In this document: positions 58,795-64,000 of the stretch, piece after piece
Numbering within the stretch: the first letter of the stretch is position 1
Layout: each line of letters starts with the position of its first letter
Assembly: GCA_013398055.1 (NCBI GenBank)
Contig: VZRS01014210.1
Coordinates: 723,933-787,932, forward strand
Reading direction: 5' to 3'
From: Ifrita kowaldi
Lineage: Eukaryota > Chordata > Aves > Passeriformes > Cinclosomatidae
DNA length: 64,000 nt
Position numbers and translations under genes: made by a program
Notes under the pieces: model-generated
The model's database searches: none
Told to the model about the DNA's origin: nothing
The model's input: the letters and a program-made list of their open reading frames with translations, nothing else

Positions 58795-59215
58795 AGACTT
58801 TGCAAAAGTAGAGGATAGCACTAGTTGGAAGGAATGTAACAACATTTCCAGTCCAACCTCCTGGTCAGAGCAGCATCAATTATTAGCTGAGACAAAGTCT
58901 TTATCCAGTCAGGTTTTGAAAACTTCCAAGAATGGAGACTGCACAACCTTTCTGTACAGTCTTTTCCAATGCTTCAATGTCTTCATGGTAAACAGACTTT
59001 TCTTTACATCCAACAGTCCAAACCTCTCATTTCAACTTCTGCCCACCGCCTCTCATTCTCCCACCGTGCGGCACTTTGGGAACCAGGCTGCATTTTCTCG
59101 GGAGCTTCCTGCAGGTGCTGGAGGGCTGCCCTTTGGCCTCTGCAGGGGCTGTCCTCTGCACACTAAACAAGCTCGTTGCCTCAGTCTCTCCTCACAGGCC
59201 TTGTGCTAGTGCCCT
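58795..59215 (-). mobile_element. CR1 LINE fragment, antisense
   Basis: The order 'ttggaaggaatgtaacaaca', 'tccagtccaacctcctggtc', 'tccagtcaggttttgaaaac', 'ttctttacatccaacagtcc' and 'tctcctcacaggccttgtgc' follows the reverse complement of the CR1 3' region. It is diverged, of an older subfamily than the 3.7 kb copy. Confidence 0.8.
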
Positions 59216-59524
59216 GGTGTTTGATCATCTGCACAATCCCTGCACAATCCCTTGTTTGTCTGTAGCCCTCCCTAGAGACCAGGCATGATGTAGTAGAACA
59301 GAGGGTTCATTGTTGTTTGGAGTGGTTTGTGGGTTTTTTATATTTGGGTATCCCTGTACCCCTTGTCCTAGACATTTTTGCTGTTTTATGTCAGTTAAAT
59401 CGTTCTGTATACTTTTGGACATCACCTTCTGTTTCAAACACCTCTTTATTGTGCATTTGTTGCACTGGAGGTGCTCGTATTGGAGTTTGTTGAAGAAATG
59501 CCAGATCGATGAAGGGACACTTAA

Positions 59525-59565
59525 CATGGAATATACAATATTGAATGTATTGAATATACAATAAC
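59525..59565. repeat. short direct repeat GAATATACAATA
   Basis: GAATATACAATA occurs twice, joined by TTGAATGTATT-like spacer. Minor local duplication. Confidence 0.7.
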
Positions 59566-59669
59566 AATGTAGGTATTGATGTTGCTGCCACAAAGGCAGC
59601 ATCAGTCCAAAAGCAGTCACTTTTAAGGGAGAATAGAACAGAGTGATGAGTAGAAAAACAGATTTAAGG

Positions 59670-59815
59670 CACCAGGCGCCCTCTCTGGGCAACCTGTTCC
59701 ATTGTGCTCTGGTAGAGACATTTTTCCTAATGTCCAGTCAGAACATCCTAATCTGTAACTTGTGGCCATTGTCACTTCCTTCCCCTGAAGGACTCACAGG
59801 AGAAAGTGGGAATTG
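59670..59815 (-). mobile_element. second CR1 LINE fragment, antisense
   Basis: 'ctctctgggcaacctgttcc', 'tttttcctaatgtccagtca' and 'acttgtggccattgtcactt' match an interior CR1 3' segment, reversed. It repeats part of the element at 58.8-59.2 kb, so it is a separate insertion. Confidence 0.75.
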
Positions 59816-59938
59816 AGTGTGTGTTCCATATGCCTGCACATTTTTTTTTGGTTTATAATTGTAGATCTAAAGGGAAGACCAGAAGACAATGTGAGAAGTA
59901 ATTACCACAGTAATCAGGGCTGTCTCTTGAAATTTCAG

Positions 59939-60059
59939 AACTCAGCAGATGAGAAGGTCAGAATACTACTAATTTAGGCTCTGAGNGACTCAACAGATGA
60001 GAAGGTCAGTGAGGAAAGGCAATGGCTGTTTGTGCAATACTACTAATTTAGGCTCTGAG
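59939..60059. repeat. imperfect tandem duplication around a single N
   Basis: Copy 1 (59939-59985) and copy 2 (59988-60059) share 'cagatgagaaggtcag' and 'aatactactaatttaggct'. Copy 2 has about 26 extra bases between them. A lone N at 59986 sits at the junction. An assembly join of two alleles is likely. Confidence 0.8.
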
Positions 60060-63000
60060 TGCTTGACACACAGCTGTTTACTAAGCTCGGGATAACAAAG
60101 AGCTGTTTGGAAGAGGATGGCTGTTACTGACTGCTGTGTAATCAGAAGCTGAAGACTCGTGTGAAGATGATGGTTGCAAGGGGGGCAATGCGTGTTGTAA
60201 TTGGTTCCCTCTAGGGAAGGCAGTGCTGCTGAAAATAGCTACATTGGGTGTGAACACTGCTGCATTTTAATGACTTGTGCTGCTGCCAGCTATTAATGGT
60301 AGGAATGTCTGGATTGTGACTAAAAATGTGGAAATATTTGGAGTGTTGAACATGGGTTTGATCATTATTGAAGTGACTATAAATTTGGTTCACAACCCGT
60401 TTCAGAGGGAGTTGAGCACTGCAATGTGTTGCATCCAAAAGGAGTAGTGTCCTTAAAATCTCCCTTGTGTACTTGTGTTTGGTTTTACTAATCCTTTTGA
60501 GCATTTGTATTGCTCATTTGATCCTGGTTCAACTTTCTACACATTTCTCCAATTTAATTTCCTTCAAGTTCTGTGGTTCCTGGTGTAGCACAGATGTTGT
60601 TTTCCAAACTGTTTTTGAGGTATTTCATTTTTTATATATGTGGTTGTCTCTTCCTCATTGCAGCTCCACTTACTGTTCTTGAAAGGTGAGATTTCCAGTG
60701 CTACTAATCCATAACAAATACCATAATTTCTTTTCTTTTAGTAGGAGTTGAGAAGTAAGCGTACTCCTCTTCTAAGATATTTTGTCTTATAATGTTTTTT
60801 ATTAGTTCCTCCTAGTGTGTGCCTGTGTACACTTTGTAACACATTTTAATTAAAAAACGTTATTTGTGGTATTTCCTTTCTCCATGCCCAGTGGGAGTTA
60901 GTGGGACGAATGTTTCCAGAAGGCTTCATTTTGCATTGATTGCTGGGTGGTTCCCTTCCTGCATCCTGTAGAGTGTGAAGCCTCATCTCTGGAATGTCTG
61001 CCTGGTCCAATAAAATGTTTGGGGACTGCAGTTACATGGAATCACGTGGGGTATAAATCCCCTGCAACTGCATGTTGAATGCTTGGCTCTGGCAGGATTA
61101 TAAACATGTGGAGATGCTTGCATATTGCAAGTTTCATCTTGAAGATAGGAGCAAATCCATGTTAATAATTTTAAATTTCTCTTTTCTTCCATGTGTTTCT
61201 TCATCAAGGCATATGTTTTTTGGCTTCTCTTAAAGGGCAACCTTGAACCAGTCTCAAATTTCTAGATGGATGTTGGGCAACTGTACTGAAAAAGAAGTTA
61301 CATTGTTGTGATTGTAACCTTTTTAGGACTTCTGTTGTATCGAAGAAAAATGTTTCTTTGGCCATAAAGCAGAAGCCTCCTTATTGCTGTCCTAATGCTA
61401 AAAATAGTTGAACATCAATTTTCTTTTTTTTTTTTAAAGTACTAACAGCAGCAAGATGTGACAATAGCAGTCCTGAACAGTCAGTCTGTAGGTAATAAAG
61501 GGTTGGAGTTAAGTTCCAAAATAATTATTTAAGTTTTGAAAAAATAATTAGTATTTATTTTTAACTTACTTTCATATTTATGTTATGTACTTCAGTGCTG
61601 TTATCTGGCATTTTTGTACTCCTGGCACTTTGTCGTTTAGTTCAGCTACCTCACTGGCATTAAGAAACAATGGGGAGTGAGCTGGAAGTACAAGGCAGTT
61701 TCCTTTCCTTCTGTATAAAATTTAGGTACTTTCTAAGATACTTGAGTAAATACTTAATTTGTAAACTGACTGTCCTATGCTTTTTTAAAGTGTAGATTAA
61801 TATACTTGATTTCTAGTACTGTGTGTTTTCTTGATTATCTGATCTTAAATATTACTACTTGTTTTAGAAGTTGTATATTTTAATAATGGCTATTCAAAAT
61901 GTGTTGCTTCATGGGAAATTGTAGCAAATAGCACTGGAAAGAACTACAGAAGGTCTTTCTCTGGGCCTTTAGAAACAATATTTTTAACATCATTTTTTGC
62001 CAATATATGTCATAAATACTCTAGAAAATCTAATCATGGAAACTGGGACAATCTGTCTCAGTGCTTAATTGTTCTTCCCTCTAGACAGATTTTTCATGAT
62101 GTCTACTCTAAATCGCTTTGGCCACAATGCAGTCAATTGCAAGCTTTTCTGACTTTCACCCTCTCTTGTTTTAATTTTTCTTCTCCCCTCAGCATGTGCT
62201 TATGAATTTTAGATTAGTTGGTAAGCTTCTTGCAGCCTTATTTCCTTCAGATTTGGGCTTTATAATCTTTCTATTGTAGTATTTTTTTAAAAAATATGAT
62301 AATTGTTACTTCTAAATCTTCTATAACTTGTATGTATGTTTCTTGGAGTGTGGTACTCCATCGTGTATTTCTTTGGAGGCTCTATCTTTATGAGTGGAAT
62401 AGAAATACGTGGTTTGCAGTTGTGCTCTACTTCATGCTTTTCAGTGCAGACATTGGGGTTTCAGTATTGTGGTGCCAATTCAGATCAGCCTGCTGTTCAC
62501 TATAACTCATTACAGCACCGCTGAGTACCCTTGGAAGTACTTTGTTTCCTTGCCAAGATCAAATATTTGTATACTTGCCACACACTTGTAAGTGATGTTG
62601 CTGTTGCTGTGAAATGTATGAAAATGTGGTTCTAAGTCTGCTCTGATGGAAAGACACGAAACCATCTTGGAAGCTTCGAAGTTATGTCCTTTGGTCAAAG
62701 GCTGTCTCCCATCGCTGTCTCCCGTTGCATCAGAAGGCACTGAACTGTGTGGGAGTGTCTTGTTGACAATATAGTTAAGAACAACATGTTTTGTTGGGTT
62801 TCTTTTGGTTTCAAGCTCTGTAGACATTTTCTGTCATGTGTCACCCTGCCCTGAAAGCTTTTGAGATCAGGCAGTAGAGGTTTCTTTTCCATTGCAAGTT
62901 GTACAAGTTTCTTTCTTCTCTGTACTGAAGGAGTTCTATTTTCTGGTTTTTTGTCCTGTAGTTCTGGGTTATACTTCAGTGTATTCATTCACAGTTCAAT

Positions 63001-64000
63001 TCTGGCATAGTCATCTTAACCATGTAATCTATTTAGAGCGTTCCTTGCTCTTGTATGTGTTTTCCTCCTTGTGCTTGTTCATACAGGCTGCCTGTGGTGA
63101 GATGCCTGTGCTTCAAATCACACTTGGGGGCATTTTTTCCCTGTAGTGCTCATACAATCTGTGCTTTTCCTCCCTCACCTTGCCTTCCACGTGAAGGGAG
63201 AAGAACGGTAGTACACCCAGTTTCTGAATTTCTCTGCCAGTGAAGATCATCAGCTGGACACTGTGAGGGTGGTGTCTCCTCGGGTTCAGGGCTTTTGCTG
63301 AAGTTTCACAGTGACCCTGCGTGGATGGGTCTGGAATCTTCACCACAGGAGAAGCCTACAGGACTCTCTACCTCACCTCCCTGTTTCTGTTCTTGCTGTG
63401 CTGATCTGCACTGTGATGGTCCTTCTTCCAGCATGGGGATGGATGGTGGGTTATCATAGGATATCAGAAATACAGGAGTCTTCCTATGTTGTTACCCCTG
63501 GGGCCATTTGCCAGATGGGATGTAACCTTCAAGTTGCTTTTTGAAAAACCTTGTGGTAGAATATTTGGATTTCTCTGATGTGTGGCTGTTGAATGATACA
63601 CTGATTTTAAAATCTAAAACCCCCTTTTGGCTTTACAGAAATGATCCAGAAAATATTACTGTAGTGTTGACTGGGTCTTGTCTTCCTTGGAGGATAATCT
63701 TCAATTTATTTTCTTTTTGTTAATTTCAAAATTATTTTTAAGGCTAAAACTGTCTTTTTCTAATCACAGAAGGTGGTCTTGGGACAATAAATAGCTTAAT
63801 ATCATAACCAACCCAGAACCTGGCTCCATAGTAGGAAGAAACCAATACCTCTGGAACACCTTTACAGGAAGTGAGATAATTAATGAATAAAGCTAGGTAG
63901 GTGCTTTTGATGAATTGAGTGCTCCCGATGGTCAGGGCTGGATGTCACCTTATGCAGTGCAGCGTTGGAACAGCAGAGGGTACTGTTGGTGCAAGATAGA
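60060..64000. other. remaining ST3GAL3 intron, nothing recognised
   Basis: AT-rich intronic sequence with T- and A-rich tracts (for example near 61425-61436). No exon, repeat family or RNA gene is recognised up to the window end. Confidence 0.6.

Larger units (their letters stand above)
44573..64000 (+). other. ST3GAL3: ST3GAL3 long intron (5' part)
   Basis: No further ST3GAL3 exon is seen: I searched by eye for the stem block beginning SVVLSFDSAGQT and for the sialyl motifs and found neither. The intron is AT-rich with scattered old repeats, homopolymer tracts and one CpG-rich patch. Open frames within it (up to 175 codons) show no family resemblance. The human intron at this place is also very long, as I recall. 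Confidence 0.8.

Noticed and set aside
1..64000. CRISPR arrays, tRNA or rRNA genes, prokaryotic operons
   Set aside because: No spaced direct repeats, no cloverleaf-type sequence with A and B boxes that I could find, and the gene structure is clearly vertebrate.

Overview
The window is avian nuclear DNA. It holds several truncated CR1 LINE copies, two of them ending in the ATTCTGTG-type 3' tail typical of CR1, short introns with standard GT-AG borders, and no bacterial-style gene packing. The species cannot be named from this sequence. Two protein-coding genes are recognisable on the + strand, KDM4A followed by ST3GAL3. This is the order I recall for the human 1p34 region (PTPRF - KDM4A - ST3GAL3). 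The first ~0.7 kb ends in paired AATAAA signals and may be the 3' UTR end of PTPRF, but it contains no coding sequence that could prove it.

Layout: 1-710, probable 3' UTR end of an upstream + strand gene. 710-5100, intergenic DNA with two CR1 fragments. 5100-5700, CpG-rich promoter of KDM4A with two inverted CCAAT boxes and a 36-N assembly gap. 5698-26258, twenty KDM4A coding exons encoding residues 47 to 1047 plus stop. 26259-~27910, KDM4A 3' UTR. ~27.9-43.0 kb, intergenic DNA; its 31-37 kb part is relatively GC-rich and open in many frames but shows no gene I can support. 43.0-44.3 kb, a CAGTGC-rich degenerate repeat running into the ST3GAL3 CpG island. 44428-44572, first coding exon of ST3GAL3. 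44573-64000, part of a very long ST3GAL3 intron with CR1, MIR-like and possible hAT relics, homopolymer tracts and one small CpG-rich patch at 56.5-56.8 kb.

KDM4A is a JmjC histone H3K9/H3K36 tri/di-methyl demethylase. All twenty exons join in frame with matching phases. The Fe(II), 2-oxoglutarate and Zn-binding residues fall exactly on human numbering, so the gene looks functional. Its first coding exon (about 46 residues, half of the JmjN domain) is absent and most likely lies in the N gap. One residue in the catalytic core, Ser274 in place of the usual Gly, deserves a check. ST3GAL3 is a Golgi type II alpha-2,3-sialyltransferase; only its cytoplasmic tail, signal anchor and first stem residues are in the window. 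The two genes are neighbours by synteny and I see no functional link between them.

I found no undescribed system. The observations most worth following are the CpG patch with an exact CTCF-consensus match inside the ST3GAL3 intron, the ATG-TAG start-stop element just upstream of the ST3GAL3 start, the Ser274 substitution, and two places where the assembly itself looks faulty.
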